In this document: positions 1-13,115 of the stretch, in pieces
Layout of the letters: each line of letters begins with the position of its first letter
Numbering within the stretch: the first letter of the stretch is position 1
Assembly: GCA_032718565.1 (NCBI GenBank)
Contig: JAVGVS010000004.1
Coordinates: 9,712,083 to 9,776,082 of the forward strand
Direction: 5' to 3'
Source: Distichodus sexfasciatus
Taxonomy: Eukaryota > Chordata > Actinopteri > Characiformes > Distichodontidae
Length of the DNA: 64,000 bases
Made by a program: the position numbers and the translations under genes
Notes under the pieces: model-generated
Told to the model about the DNA's origin: nothing
Seen by the model: only the letters and a program-made list of their open reading frames with translations
Databases searched by the model: none

Positions 1-378
1 TGCACAGACCTCAAAACAGATAAGAAAGAAGCATCCAAAAACGTTGGACCCAAATTTCATGTCAAATTACACTAAAAACTACTGGGTCACAGCAGCTCAA
101 ACTGGGGACCGATATTCATAAAACAAGAGGAATTGAATGCTATTGGCTTTAAAAACTAATGTACTGGACTAAGCCTTAGGACTTAGTTGACTAGTTGAGT
201 AAAAACTAGACAGTCACACCAACTCAAACTGAAGACTGATATTCCATGAAACAGAGAAGAAGAAGGAATTTAATGCTGAAACATGGACTTTCTAAGCCAA
301 AGGACAGTCTAAATATCAGGCAAAAAACTGCTTGTAAACGTAGTAAAAACAGTGTGTGGGTTTTTTTGTGTTTTTCAG

Positions 379-525
379 GGCTGTGGGTGGGACGGAGTGG
401 TGATGCACACCTCGGTGGTTGAAGTCATAAATATAATCGGGGCAGAGGACGGCTACCAGTTGACTGGGTTTGCCTTTGGGCCAACAGATGATTCCGTCCC
501 ACTCCGGAACACAGTCGCCTTCTAA
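379..525 (+). CDS. Terminal coding exon of an unidentified gene
   Basis: A polypyrimidine-rich acceptor ending TTTTTCAG (371-378) is followed by 49 in-frame codons, starting GCGWDGVVMH and ending PLRNTVAF, then TAA at 523-525. An A-run begins right at the stop. The codons have balanced GC and the peptide looks like a folded soluble domain end (alternating hydrophobic stretch VVEVINIIG, then GYQLTGFAFG). I see no signal peptide, membrane segment or low complexity. The upstream exons would lie left of the window, and bases 1-378 look like intron. I do not recognise the family, so no function is offered. It could also be an exon of an uncharacterised gene or a relic, but the clean acceptor, open frame and stop favour a real last exon. 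Confidence 0.6.
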   Translation, partial: GCGWDGVVMHTSVVEVINIIGAEDGYQLTGFAFGPTDDSVPLRNTVAF

Positions 526-3500
526 AAAAAAAAAAAGGAAAATATAATAGCTTTCAACCAGAACTATTATGATGTTTCATTATTTGAGGAAATTGAGGTT
601 ATAAAGTATCTTAAATGAAATGTGCTCAATATGACTAATTAGCAATTAATCATCTAGTTATAAAGTAAAAGAAAGGCTCCATAACAAAGACAATGACTCC
701 AGGAATAGTCCCATTAGAGTCCTCCTTGAGTAAGAGTACTACAGTAGTAGCACTGATGTGAAGAGTACTTAAGTATTAAAAGAGTTAGAATCCTACTTGA
801 GTGCAAGCATTTAAGTATCTGATATGAACAGTACTTTAGTATTAAAGGAGTTAGAATACAAAATACATAAGTACTAAAGCATCTGATAAGAACAGTAATT
901 CAATACTAAATTTGTTAAAATTCTGTACTTGAACAGTACTTATTAGAAGACTAACTACTTGATTTGAAGTATTAAAGTATGTCATATGAAGAGTACGTAA
1001 GAAGCGTATCTAAGTCCTCCTTGACTAAAAGTCGCAAAACAGAAGCAAAGCAACAAAGATAAATAATTAGATTTACAGTTATTTGACTGTTTTAGTGCCC
1101 CCTTTAAGCACAGTTTTTATACAAATTGCACAGAATGGCATCAGAGAGAGAGTTTTGACGAAGCAGATTTGAGACATAGACTAGCCAAAGAGGGTATGTC
1201 AGTCATATTTTTGACAAAAGGTGCTGCAATCCTGTTGATAGAAAGTTGGGCCAACAGTTGTAGGAAAATAGGCCATCGCAGCATTGTCTTATCTTAGCAG
1301 CAGCATTGCGACTGTAAGCATCTACAGAGACTCTTCAAAGATTTACAAGCTATTATTGATCTTCACTTCAGCCTGGATCATGAGAATCATCTTAATCATC
1401 CCATAACAACATTACAAAGCCTCTGTGCGTCAGACGTCAAATGTTTTGGACAATTGCTGCATGTACAATTTTAATGCTACTTAGCAATGAATATCCCAAT
1501 CTGTGAATCTCAATCAATACAGGTCGCTTCATCTTCTGTATTTATGAACGCTATTGTGGCCAGGAAATTGGATCAGTGCAGCTTCTGAAAGGCAGGAAAT
1601 CACAGGCTCTAAATCAGACAAACCGACTATGTTTTAAACATGAGTTTATGTCACTCAGTGAAAGGAAAAGAGCAACTTTGTGGCTTACCAAAGTAACCAA
1701 AAATAATGCTGGAAGAAATTACCAAAAACCATAATGTCACAATATCAACAATAGGTCTCTTTCATCAATATTTTTCATATATTTGTTCTTAAGAAAATTA
1801 AGAAATTTAAAGAGTAAAATATTATATTATATTATATTATATTATATTATATTATATTATATTATATTATATTATATTATATTATATTATATTATATTAT
1901 CTTTAAAGCAAGAAGCATTTGATAGATTTGTATTTCTTTATTGTTCTTGTTATGATTTATTTATTATTACAAAACATAGTATAAAAAGGATGTGAGCATG
2001 TTTGCTTGTCGCACTTGTAAATCTACTAAAATTTAAAACGTACACTACTTAGAAGTAAAGAGTCAGATCATTGGCATCACGTGCATTTCTACTTTTTAAC
2101 ATTTTACTATTTATTTTCTTTCTCACTTTTTCTGAGCACAAAGCAATCACAATATTCCAGGGATTTGAGTGTGAGCTAAGCACAGCACGATTTTCCCTAG
2201 CGAAATATGACCCTGCATTTGACCCATCTGTGAAGGAGCAGTGGGCAGCTAACATGGGCAGCACCGGGGAGCAGTGCTTGGAATGGTGCCTGGCCTTTAC
2301 CGGTCCTGAGATTCGAATCATTTTCAGACTTTAAAAATATACTACTGACCTAAGTAGTTCTCCTTAATGTAGATGCCCCTTGTGACCAAAATAGACAATG
2401 ACAATCTTAATGGAGGCACCCCCTTGTGGCCAAAATAAAGAAATTAAATTTTTATTGACTAGAAATAAAGGGAAAAGAAGGTTGCATTTGAGGTATTGAC
2501 ATGAAGCACAACAGTCCTAAATTCCTAAAGTGAGACAAATAAGCCTAAACTGTGTCTCTAGAACAAACAAAAAGTTAATGGACCAAAAGTGGGATGAAGA
2601 AGAAGAAGAATTAATAAAGAGTATATTGTAATTGCTAGTACTCGCCAATTTGTTCTGTATAATTACAATGTTCATTAGTATGATAAAATAGTTCATTTCT
2701 AATCATTTTTTGCATCCCAAATTTTCATACCTCGTACTGATCGAAGCTGGGCACGAATGCTTCTCTCGCACTTGGTCCGTGCACCAATCAGGAGGAAAAT
2801 CTGCTGGAATCTCGGTGATGACATCATCGAATCAATCTGAAACATATTGGTTGGAAATTATTTTTGGTAATGCTAGAACAAACTGGGTTTAACTAGATTT
2901 TGTGAAGACACTGGGCCTTATTATACTTTTTTAAGTTTTTTTATAAAATTTCTAAGAAAGTTAAGACATTTAAATAAGATGATATTATACAAATCTGGGC
3001 AATTGAAGAGATTTATGGATGACTCAATAGTCAAAATTAAATCAGTTGAAATAAATTAGTGAATGCCCATACAGTATTTATTTGAGTTTATTGGTTATTG
3101 ATTGACTCCTTTGTAGATTTTGTCTTGACCTAAGAACAAATCTGGAAATAAAACATTGGCAAATGAAAACTATGTAAAGTGGATTTGAAGAACAAATTGG
3201 TTGCACCAAGCAATAGTGCTGAACAGTAACCTAAAAGCCTTCAATAACACACAAGGATGGCTTATAAGTTTAGCAACAACATACGTAGAATTTAAAACTT
3301 TAAATCAAATTGTTTTTTTTTAATTGTCAATCTCAAAGCTGTTGCAAAATATTTTTTGCAGTGCCTAAATGTCACGGCCAGCATCTTTGTACTGGCCCAG
3401 AAATCCCTCCTCTGGGCCTTCTTCAGATTTGGAGGATGGACACAAGCAACATGCCCCAAAATGCTTTTCACAACCACTGAGGAAATGGGGAGACTAACTG

Positions 3501-3535
3501 ACCGTTTGACATGGAGACAAGTGGTGTGTGTGTTG
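526..3535. other. Gene-poor stretch with simple repeats
   Basis: No supported exon was seen. About 700-1010 holds a degenerate repeat of the type 'agtacttaagtattaaa', imperfectly iterated every 60-80 bases; similar text recurs near 26220-26345. A pentanucleotide array sits at 1819-1901. The short open frames at 2071-2334 and 2710-2892 lack splice signals or family resemblance. Confidence 0.6.
1819..1901. repeat. (ATATT)n pentanucleotide microsatellite
   Basis: About 16 uninterrupted copies of the five-base unit ATATT. The run is visible directly. Any open reading frame across it (repeating YYII/LYYI) is an artefact of the repeat. Confidence 0.95.
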
Positions 3536-3559
3536 TGTGTACATGTATTTGGGGGGTTG

Positions 3560-3810
3560 TGAAAACGATTATTGTCCATCTTTTTTTTGACTTGGTGGGG
3601 ACATTTTTGGTATGTGAAGACTAGTTATAGGGAAAAAGGTTTTGGAAAAAACTAAAAAAGGTAAAAGGTGTGCTTTTGGTTACTGAGGTTGAGGTTAAGG
3701 TTAGTGTTAGGTGCAGCTGTAGTATTTCTTACATCTTTTAATAATGGAAGTCAACAAGGGTGTGTATGAGTTTGTGGGTGTGTGTGTGTTCCAAACACCA
3801 AAATGTGAAA
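3560..3810 (+). repeat. Dispersed fish repeat with telomere-like segment, copy 1
   Basis: Shares its text with 24240-24565: 'gtgtgcttttggttactga', then a GGTTAG-like stretch, 'gtgtag'-like text, and flanking (GT)n. This copy is more diverged, and its GGTTAG-like stretch is at about 3690-3718. It looks like a short non-autonomous transposable element common in fish; the family was not determined. Confidence 0.6.
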
Positions 3811-3979
3811 AACAACTGAAAATCTGATGTGAAAATGTGTAAATGTTAATTGTGACTGCTGTTCTGATTATTTCCTCCTCTTCCATTCTTTTCTTCTTCT
3901 GTCCCTAGTTCTGTCCTTCTTCCTTCCCTGTTTTCCGTTCTTCTTCTTTTCTCATTCATCTCTTTCTTCTTCCCATAGT

Positions 3980-4068
3980 TTCTTCTTCTTCTTCTTCTTC
4001 TTCTTCTTCTTCTTCTTCTTCTTCTTCTACTACGACTACTACTACTACTACTACAACTTCTTCTTCTT
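3980..4068. repeat. (TTC)n / (TAC)n trinucleotide tract
   Basis: A compound triplet repeat: about 15 TTC/CTT units, then several TAC units, then TTC again. It sits inside a longer pyrimidine-rich stretch that starts near 3880. Confidence 0.9.
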
Positions 4069-4194
4069 CTTCTGCCAATTGCACTGGTTGAGTCATGTCA
4101 TTAACAACACCTTGCTCCAATTTTATTTATTTTTTTTACAGTTTTTTGGATTTGCAAGGAATTATAGATACATGTTTAAGATAATTGGCTGCAA

Positions 4195-4525
4195 GCTTCT
4201 TTACTAGTTAGTACCACTGCCTCACAGCAAGAAAGGAGTTCTGGGTTGATCCTGGATTGGCAGTGAGATCTGTAAGAGAGTCGGCAATCTTTCTTGTGTG
4301 TGGAGTATGCATGTTTATCCAGGTGCTGCAGTTTCCTGCAAAACATCGCTGTCAGTTGATTAGTTACTCTAAATTGCCCCCCATAAATTAGCAGATGTGA
4401 GTATGTTTGTGTGAATCATGTGTACTGCAGTGCGTTGGTTTCATACATCTCACACCTGACGCTCCGAGATATGCTTTGGTCCCTGTGAACTTGATCGGGA
4501 TTAAGCGGTTCAGATAATGAATGAT
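4195..4525 (+). repeat. Degenerate fish SINE-like repeat
   Basis: It contains the familiar order of a widespread fish interspersed repeat: 'cctcacagcaagaa' with 'ctgggttgatcctgg' (a B-box-like tRNA piece), then 'gtgtggagtatgcatg', 'gttactctaaattgcccc', and the end 'aagcggttcagataatgaat'. Many substitutions suggest an old insertion. There is no coding capacity. Confidence 0.65.
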
Positions 4526-7500
4526 AATTATTAAGGTATGGTGGTGTTGACATAAATCACTTTAATTTTAAATCAATTTCTTACTGGAGAAACAGAAAGA
4601 TTTTTTTAATTTAGCAGCATTTGAGGTCGCTTGTAGACTGTTTTGACCATGTAGTTCTCCAAAGAGTATCATGGAAGTACATTTTCCTCATAGTGCTTTC
4701 ACTGCGCTAGTGGAAATGTGCAAAGAGTCTCTCTAGAAACTGTCCAATTATTTGTGATACAAGAGTTTGCTAAGTCTGCGGAGTGAAATAGGCCTAAACT
4801 CATTTGCAGAACATCAGTACCAGGAGAAGATCATCTCAAATCTTTTCGTGACATATTGGTTTTTCTGCTCCACTGAACAGGAAACTCCGGACTACTAATT
4901 AAGAATGTCGGGATCTCACACATATTAAGACCTTTTAATTAAACAGTCAATAAAGATTTATTACATTAGATTGATTTATAAATTATACGCATGTGCAGTC
5001 TTTGCTTTATAATGGCCCCAATCATTTTATTTGTTCTATTTCCTCTTTTAAGTAATGAATTTAAGATCAGTACAAAAAGCTGAAGACTTGGTGGACAATA
5101 AGGAATATTAATATGATTAAGAAAATGTGTTGTCCCAGAAGAAAAGAACAGATCTTGATGTAATTTTTTATCATATCTAGTTTATGATTAATTTTCCTCA
5201 TGAAAAGAACTTTCATTGTGTCAACATCACAAGTTATTTTTCTGCTTCTCAAGAAAGCGACTTTGGTTATAGCAAGGTCACAAGTAAATAATTTCTGATC
5301 TCAAAAAGACAAGAAGAAAAATAATGTTAACACATGTTGTATCTATCCACTTCTGTTTAGAATAAAAACAATAAGTCAAATTTACAGGGAAAAAAAGCAT
5401 AGCTTAAAGAAACACAACAGGAATAACTCATGATCAAAAGTGCTAATGAGGCTTTCACTCATTTGTATCCAAATTGACAGATTTTTTTGAAAGTTCCACT
5501 TTAAATAACTGCTATCTTAGACCTTTTTTAGTCATTCTCATCTATTCAAACATTTCTGTCTTCTTACAGCAAGTTACAGCAGGGTAAATGTGAAAGGTCG
5601 GACATTGTTGTCTGACAGCTTCTTAGACTGAGGAATCCACATGTTTAAAATAAAGTCTCTGGTCCAGTCAGGCACAAATCATATGATGTCTGCTGTTGGA
5701 AAATGGAGAGCTGGAGGAGATATTATCTTAGAAATTTTGGAGTTTTTTTCTTAAGTGTTTTCAATAAAAAGTGGTAGTAGATATGGAAGTTATAATGGAA
5801 GACAATAGAGGACACTAGCCACTACATTATTTTTTCTTATTGTGAGTTATTTTCTTGTGATCTGGAGTTATGATCACAAAGATTTCTTTTAAAGTAATCT
5901 TAAAACAAGGAAGGTCTGTATAGCAATTATCTGATGTCTCTGGTGATCGACACTATTATGATAATTGATGTCATCATTTTCACACTTGTGACAGTCCATG
6001 ATCAAAGTAAAATCAGACTTGTTTTTCCATGATGATAATAATGTTTTGACAAGATGCTTAACTTGTCCAAAATAGGTCATCATCTCCAGAAAACAAGTTT
6101 CCTTAGCTCTATATCACTAGAACAATGACTTAATGCAATGATCTTGACATAATAGATATTGACATAATGGAAATTGCATTTCTCAGGATGGAGCTGAAAA
6201 GTAGGGCTGGCGAAGAGATTATGATAGCATTACAGTATGGCCAATAATCTGCAAATATTAAGGTGATAATTTTCTTAAAGAAGCCAGATCATATGATCAA
6301 TTTTTCTTGAACTACAGGTGCACTAAAGTGATGTTTTATCCTACTGATGTCTGGTATATTAGAGCAAAAAAAAACAGTCTCTTCATCATGAAATTTTTAA
6401 GGTGTCCAGATGGAACAAAATTAGTTCTTGCAGTTCATTATGAATGGACAATTAAAAAAAACAGCTAGTTTTTCTTTGCTATTCCTTGCATGCATTTCTT
6501 TATTCCAGTACCATATGCATATTTCTTTTGATCTAAGTTTAAAAGGTTTTTAAACTTGCGATTAGTTTCTGTGATTAACATGTTGGTGGGGCTATAGCAA
6601 AGGAAAAAAAGTGTTACAGAGATTGTAGAGGATCTTAAACCACCCAATTATTATACAAACACTGTTAGAGGTTAGTTTCTTTATAAACACAATTTATTGA
6701 ACCTGTCATAACAAAAAAGAAGCTTCACTACCAGAGTCATAAATTTCTATTTGCATTTGAAATTCATTCTCCTGTCATTTCACTTTATGGTTCTGTTTTT
6801 ATAACTTGTCTTGATTTGATTCATGTAGTTATGTGGTTTTATCATATGTTATTTTACTTTATTGTTATACGTTCTAACTCCTTATGTCTTGATATTTTTT
6901 AATGTACTTAGCAAACCTTTAAGATATGGAGAGGAAATATACAATGATAATTTTGAACAATAGGGGATGCTAAACGCTACATAAATGTATGTGATTTCAT
7001 AGAGCTTTTTAGGTTGGTTTGTTTGTTTGTTACTACTAATTTTGACTTCTGACTTCTATTATTGCTGATTATTGCTACCTATTGGACCCTCTTTTTGCTA
7101 TTAACTTTATTATTAATAACGTTTTTTGGGTTACAATTTACACTTGATTACTACAAGGTATTTTTAAGACTGGATGTTTAAATATACCTAAACACTGTAA
7201 AAATATCCATCTGGTTCAGCTCATAACAGAAAGTTCAATTTCCTTATGTTCAAATGTCAAAATAAAATCAAACTGGATACAGGCTAATAATTATTTCCTC
7301 ATTATTTAAAAGTCTAGCTTTCTGTTGCTATCTGCTGAAATCCCTGGTTTCGTTTATCAGTTAATATGAGTGTTATATCTAACCTATACGTCAAAATAAA
7401 CGTAGCCATGCAAACTCATAAAAGTTTGTCGCAGTAAAAATATGTTACGACATGATCAAGTAGTATTTTACAATCGAGTAACTTGTGTTATGACGCAACC

Positions 7501-7667
7501 GTCAGGTTTCTATGGAGAAATAAGTGCAACGTCATAAACGGGCAACCCTTACCAAATATGTCTTCATGACAAGTAATTCTTTACACAAAAGAAGGTTATT
7601 AATTCCTTTTTTCCTTTGCCCTGCAGCTTTTTCCTCCAAAAGCTTCAGCTAACCACTCGAGTCTGAG

Positions 7668-7671
<4 letters not shown>

Positions 7672-7702
<31 letters not shown>
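7672..7702. repeat. (GT)n microsatellite
   Basis: About 15 GT units without interruption. Confidence 0.95.
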
Positions 7703-7705
<3 letters not shown>

Positions 7706-8139
7706 ATTCAGTGCCAGTGTTTGTTTGTGTGCAGATAAGGGTTCAGCACCGCATTCAATCTTTCTCTGCCTCCACATATCGATCCCTCATAATACTGCCC
7801 ATGGGACATGTTTTGAGTATTGACCAAAGTTTTATGGCTCACTCCTAACTGAATAACAAGATCCAGAGAATGGGAAAAGAAATAATCATAACAAATAACA
7901 AATATATAAGGAACAAATATTTGTTATGATAGTACTTTTATTACTTTTATTGGAGAAATAATTATTTTCTCCAATACTGTCACACTAAGATACATTTTAT
8001 TATTATAATTATTATAAATATTATTATTAATATGTAAATAAAACTGATAAATTAATGAATCATTATTTAGCACACAAGGAACTGTAATTATCTTATCAAT
8101 ATGTTTTCTAGTTTTTATATCAATTGTATAATAAAAAGC

Positions 8140-8141
<2 letters not shown>

Positions 8142-8191
<50 letters not shown>
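8142..8191. repeat. (ATT)n microsatellite
   Basis: About 16 pure ATT/TTA units, with shorter ATT-rich stretches on both sides. Confidence 0.95.
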
Positions 8192-9179
8192 ATAACTCTG
8201 CTTATCCTAATGCTCCTTATACAATCAATTGTAGTAGTTATTAATATATTATTGTTAATAAAGTAATAATAACTAATTATTGAGTTATTCCTCTAACCTC
8301 TTCTCTGAAAATTTATTTATATTAATATTATTATCTTTATTATTTATTATTATTAGATAATAACAAATTAATACTGCTCTCATTGGACAACACCAGTCAT
8401 GTCAACATTCAATAGAGGACACCATTCAATAGAATTTCAATAACCATTTTCCTCATGTCATTTATTTATTCTATATCAATGAAAGGAATAGTTAGGAAAG
8501 GAAGATAATAATTTAAGGGACTAAAACCCCTAAACAATGAGAAATGTCCTTTAAAAATGTAAAGAAGGAACATGACTGTTACAACCAGAAAACAACATCA
8601 ATAATTCAGATGCACCAAAGGCCTTTGCCTAGCCAATCATCGATTATCCTTACCCAGTGCTCTGGCTGTTGATGCTTACACCTACAGCAGCACCAGGACC
8701 TCGGATGCTCTTGAGGACAACATTCTTTAGCTCCCAGGCCTCAGGCCCCTGACCCTGTCTTTCACTGCTCACCCAGATGCCCTGCTAAAGCCCCAGTCAA
8801 CCCCCCTCCACACATCAGGTCAGATGTGGCATCAGCTCAGTCCCTCTCGATGCCATCCTGCCTCGATGCCATTCAAATTGCCCCTGTTCGGGTGGAGTGG
8901 CACACCTGGTTTGTTCTGTTTGCAGACAGGCAGAGGTAAATCCTGCTGTCTCTCCCCTGTTCAAGGAAACATGAAGATAAAGGGATGACAAGATGAAAAT
9001 GTCTAATGCAGACCAGAGTTCATTCCGTCTTCTTTTTGCTTCTTCCCAGTTGCTGGCTTCGAGTTGTAAAGTGTGTGTGCTGTTCACAGATGAGTGTGTA
9101 TGTATGTGTGTGGAGGAGGGGTGGTTTGTGTGTGTGTGTTTGGTAGGTTTGGAAAGACACCACAGTCTGGAGAGGGTCT

Positions 9180-9610
9180 GTCTTTCTGTGTCTTTATTTC
9201 TTTTGTGTCTGCTTTCATTATTTCTTTCTGTCATTGTTTCTTATCTTTCTACCTCTTTCTGTCCTGTCGTCTCACTTTCTTCCCATTTTTTCTCTTTCTC
9301 TCTTTTTTACCTACATCATTCTTTTTTGCCTTTATCTTTTATCTCCTTTTCCCTCTTTCTCTACTTCCTTCTATACATATCTTTCTCTCTCTCTTTTCTT
9401 TGCTCTATTTTTTCCTTTTCCCTCTTTCCTCACCCTTTCTCTTCTTTTCTTTCTCTGTCTCTTTCTGAATCTCTCATTTTCTTGTTGTTTCTTACACTTA
9501 TTTTCACTCTTTTTCTCGTTCTCTCTTTTTTCCTTTCTTACCCTCTTTAATCTTTCTTTTTCTCTATCATTTCTTTTCTCCCTCCCTTCTCCCACTTCCT
9601 TTAACTATCT
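9180..9610 (+). repeat. Polypyrimidine (CT-rich) tract, TACO1 upstream
   Basis: Over 400 bases of nearly pure T and C, in imperfect TTTC/CTCT units. Several overlapping open frames run through it on both strands (Phe/Leu/Ser-rich on +, Arg/Glu/Lys-rich on -); these are composition artefacts, not genes. Confidence 0.9.
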
Positions 9611-9829
9611 TTCCGTCTGTGTGTCTAGTTGTCTGTCAGTCAATCATATTTAATGCAGTTTAGTTACATAACCCCACTGTGATTTTATTTTTTAATGCTC
9701 AATTCAGCTCGAGAATTCTGTATTATAGTGTCAAATTACTGCACTGCATGAATCCTGCGTCATATCACACCATCTTACATTGCACGGTTTGACCAGTTTT
9801 CCACTGTCTTGTACACCAATCGCAAGAAT

Positions 9830-10193
9830 GAGGCCAAGTTTGACTTTTATTTTGACATAAAACACTGCAACGGAAACGACGCAAAGTGCAGCTTCGGAGA
9901 GAGTTCGGGCTGCACAATGCAGCTCGATATCAGAGACATGTAGCGACGCGTCTGGTAAGTAAAAAGGCCATTTTAATATTTATTTATGTCGGAAAGTTTA
10001 AAAATAAGATTTGAACAATTTATTGAAGGTAAAAAAGCCTCTTTTGTGACGGGAAACGAAGCGTAAGTTTACCGGGCAGCCTAGCATGGACAAATAGATT
10101 AGAACAACTAAATGTTACATGTAAAACTAAATACTGAAACGTATGACGCAACGTTTACTTGTGTAATACTATGTACACAGTTGTAATAATAAA
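9830..10193 (+). promoter_or_regulatory. Probable former promoter and 5' leader of TACO1
   Basis: CpG frequency rises sharply from about 9850 to 10080 (acgacgc, tagcgacgcgtctgg, gacgggaaacgaagcg) against an AT-rich background. A splice-donor-like CTG|GTAAGT lies at about 9954-9960. This suits the start region of the TACO1 locus whose first recognisable codons begin at 10194 or 10221. The exact start site cannot be set from sequence alone. Confidence 0.4.
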
Positions 10194-10479
10194 ATGTGCT
10201 CCCAGTTTGACCCAAGGGCAATGTCGGGCAGCGTGGTGTTGCGTCTTGTAGCGTCCGGCTGCGCCCGGCGCTCTGTGTGCATGGTTCTGCCGTGGGGCGT
10301 GGTCAGCGCAGTGCCATGGCAAGGGCTACATGGGGGCGGGGCGCTGTGGGCGGGGCATAACAAGTGGTCCAAAGTGAAGGATATCAAGATCCCGAAAGAC
10401 TGGCGGCATGAGCAGAATGACTGCCAAATACGCCATGATGATCCGAGTAGCGGTCAGAGGTACAAATCAACAACTCATC

Positions 10480-10880
10480 CTTCTAAATCTCTTCATTTCT
10501 TTACTTCTCTCTCTGTCTGTCTGCCTGTCTCTCATTCCCCTTCTCTCTCTCTCGCTCTTTTTTCTCTCTCTCATTTCTCTCATTGTCTCGTCTTTCTTTC
10601 TTTCTTACTTTCTTTCTTTCTTTCCATGTCTTTGTCTCTCTTGCAGTGTTTCTGTGTATCTGTTGATACTTCCTCTACATTTGTGTTGCTGTCTTTCTTT
10701 ATCTGTCTATCAGTTTTTTTGTCTTCTTGTATCTCTAATGTCCCCTGTCTGTTTTGCTCTCTCTTTCTATCTGTTTTTCTGCCTGCTTTTTGTCTCTCTA
10801 TTCATAGCTCTCATTTTCTGTCTCGATCTATATGTTTGTCTGTCTCGTTCTCTTGCTGTGTATGCATCTATTCATCCATT
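10480..10880 (+). repeat. Polypyrimidine tract in TACO1 intron 1
   Basis: About 400 bases of CTCT/TTTC/TCTG-rich DNA follow the exon 1 donor. It supports spurious Ser/Leu/Phe-rich open frames only. Confidence 0.85.
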
Positions 10881-12379
10881 CATCCTTCCATCTCCTCTGG
10901 CCTCTCTTTCTCTAATGGCATGTGTGTGTGTGTTGTGGGAGGGTCTAATCCCACTTGATTTAACGTGGCTCTGGCTCATGATAGAGCAGTGCAAGTAAAA
11001 ATCTGCCCAAAGCCACTATCGAGGCGGCGATTAAAGGAGCGGTAAGCAGCAGCAGCCAACATAGTGTCGTTCCTTTCTCTCCTCAAAATTTGTAGAAAAC
11101 TTGTTACCATGTAGTTCCACGTTTTCTTTGCCACTATCTTATATATTACAGGATCAGGACTTCATGTATAACAGCTGTTATAAAGTTTCAGTCAAATTGT
11201 ACACAAGGCACACTAGAGGGGGTCAGAGAGCAGGAAACCAGAAAAATTAATAATGACAATTTACTGGCAAAACCGAGTGGTGTGAAGCCTGAATTATATA
11301 TTGTCATATGGCATTTTGCACAATAGGAGAAAGGCAAAATGGTACATGACTTCTCCCCAGTAGAGTCCGGGAGAGCTGCATGCTGCTGATTGAAGTTCTA
11401 ACCGACAACGCTTCACGAACACACCAGGAGATCAAAAAAATCCTCAGCAGTAACGGGTCAGTACGCAAGCTGGCGATTAGCAAACCACAAGTTTTCATCA
11501 CAATACCATAATACACCCTCAGGACCGGAGGTGCCCACCCGTGGCTAGCCTTTACAGAACAATATAAATGCCTGAAATATCTTTGTGATCAGAAATAATA
11601 AGACAAAATAGTATCAATAATAGAATAATAACAATAATCATGAGTAGCCTACTGGGAGACAATATATCGCCTGGCTTCTTTTTGGAGTAAAAATTGACTA
11701 GGACAAAAATTTTTGACCGCATTATATAGATATTTGCATTCTGAGCCGTATCGTAGCCCATTATAAATTAGTAACCTTTGTGGGTAAACATGAATAAGCA
11801 AATACATGATGATGCATATACTATTTTGATATTTGAATTTGAAACTTAAATTAACTTAGGCTACATGTGCACAACGTAATGAACATGGCAGAGTGAGGCT
11901 GCAGTTCAACTGCGCCGGTGTTACGCCGAAAAATGCGTCCCTGCAGGAGCACGCACCACTGAAAACAACAGAGGGCTTATCTTCCTCTTTGTAGCATTAA
12001 TAAACTGATTGTTCCTGTTCATGTAAACTATTAAAATTTGTCATCTTGGCGGGACGATGCGTGTTACAATATCATATTTGGCTAAATACCCATATACAAC
12101 TTACAAAATAAAAATAGATGATGGATGCTAAAGCATTTGTACCTGCTTCCTGACAAACGTTCATGGCAATAAACTTCATTCTGATTCTAAAATAGTGTTG
12201 CTAGAACAGCCCATAAACATGCTGAGGATCAGTGTAAATTTAAGTGTTAGAATATTTGTTTTCTTATAAAGCTTTAAACACTGGGAAACACTGTGTATGC
12301 ATTACAATTAGTAAACTACATTTGATTCATTGTAGGTTTTTTTGTTGATCTGTCAAATGGGAAAAGTAACTCAAAACAG

Positions 12380-13115
12380 CAATCTAGAAACAAATTCATA
12401 CATGTTTGAACTGTGAATTGTTTATGAATAATGAATTGAGTTTTAATCGAATTGTGAGCCCAAGAATCGGAACTGAATTGAAATGGGGAGGTTTTCTGAA
12501 TCGTGCACCTAAGCTCCTGCTTATAAATGTGTGACTTCTTTTGAGTAAAAAAAGAAAAATTGCATAAGAAAAAAGGTTCAATGCGAATTGCACATCAGGA
12601 TTAGAATTTTGCCTGGGCCGATTTTTGGGGGCCAATATTAGATATTTGCCGATTGGTGTCAGTGTCGATGACGGTCAAAATTAAACACCGATACCTATAA
12701 TTGTGTCGGTGTTTAATTTTAAACCGTCATCGATATTAAGTAAATCATAAGGTGCGCTACTGTGGCTCTGCTGCCGTCTCTTCTTTCTGTGCCGTTTGCT
12801 CTCGACTCTGTACTTCATTTAATGTCCTGCCCACAACAGTCTCTGATTGGCTATATGTCAGACGAGTAGTAGCCAGTCAACGCTGCAGTCTTGTTGTCAT
12901 TCACACCACCCTCACACACAAGCGCAGCATGAAGCTCCGAGAAGGAGAAAGGAGAGTTTCAGCTTGGTGTTTGTAAAATTCATAATTTTGACATTAAATT
13001 TTTTTCTATCGGTTCCAAATATCAGTTATCAACGACACACAACTATATGCTGCGTTAATAAAATGACCCTGAAAACCAGTATCCGTCGACCTAGAGTATC
13101 CCCCCATCCCTAGCT
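12380..13115. repeat. hAT-like non-autonomous element remnants with hairpin
   Basis: This TACO1 intron 3 segment resembles common fish non-autonomous elements: 'gaattgagttttaatcgaattgtg' type text at 12430-12520, then 'ggccgatttttgggggccaa', a perfect-looking hairpin at 12665-12733, and a right-hand end with 'tatcggttccaaatatcag' and 'tccgtcgacctagagtat' near 13080-13110. The hAT assignment rests on resemblance only. Confidence 0.5.
12665..12733. repeat. 69-nt inverted repeat (hairpin)
   Basis: The left arm begins tcgatgacggtcaaaatt and continues aaacaccga. The right arm is tcggtgtttaattttaaacc followed by gtcatcga. The arms are reverse complements over about 28 bases with one or two mismatches and a loop of about 12 bases. 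Confidence 0.85.

Larger units (their letters stand above)
4526..9180. other. AT-rich intergenic stretch without recognised genes
   Basis: I found no spliced or unspliced coding sequence here. The contents are a (GT)n run at 7672-7702, an (ATT)n run at 8142-8191 in very AT-rich surroundings (7900-8380), and anonymous sequence. About 8640-8990 is more GC-rich but shows no coherent open frame. Confidence 0.6.

Noticed and set aside
2071..2334. Open frame starting with a hydrophobic stretch like a signal peptide
   Set aside because: No homology, the body looks random, and an almost equal frame exists on the opposite strand.
8993..9653. Several overlapping open frames over 120 codons
   Set aside because: They lie in the polypyrimidine tract and consist of Phe/Leu/Ser or Arg/Glu/Lys runs.
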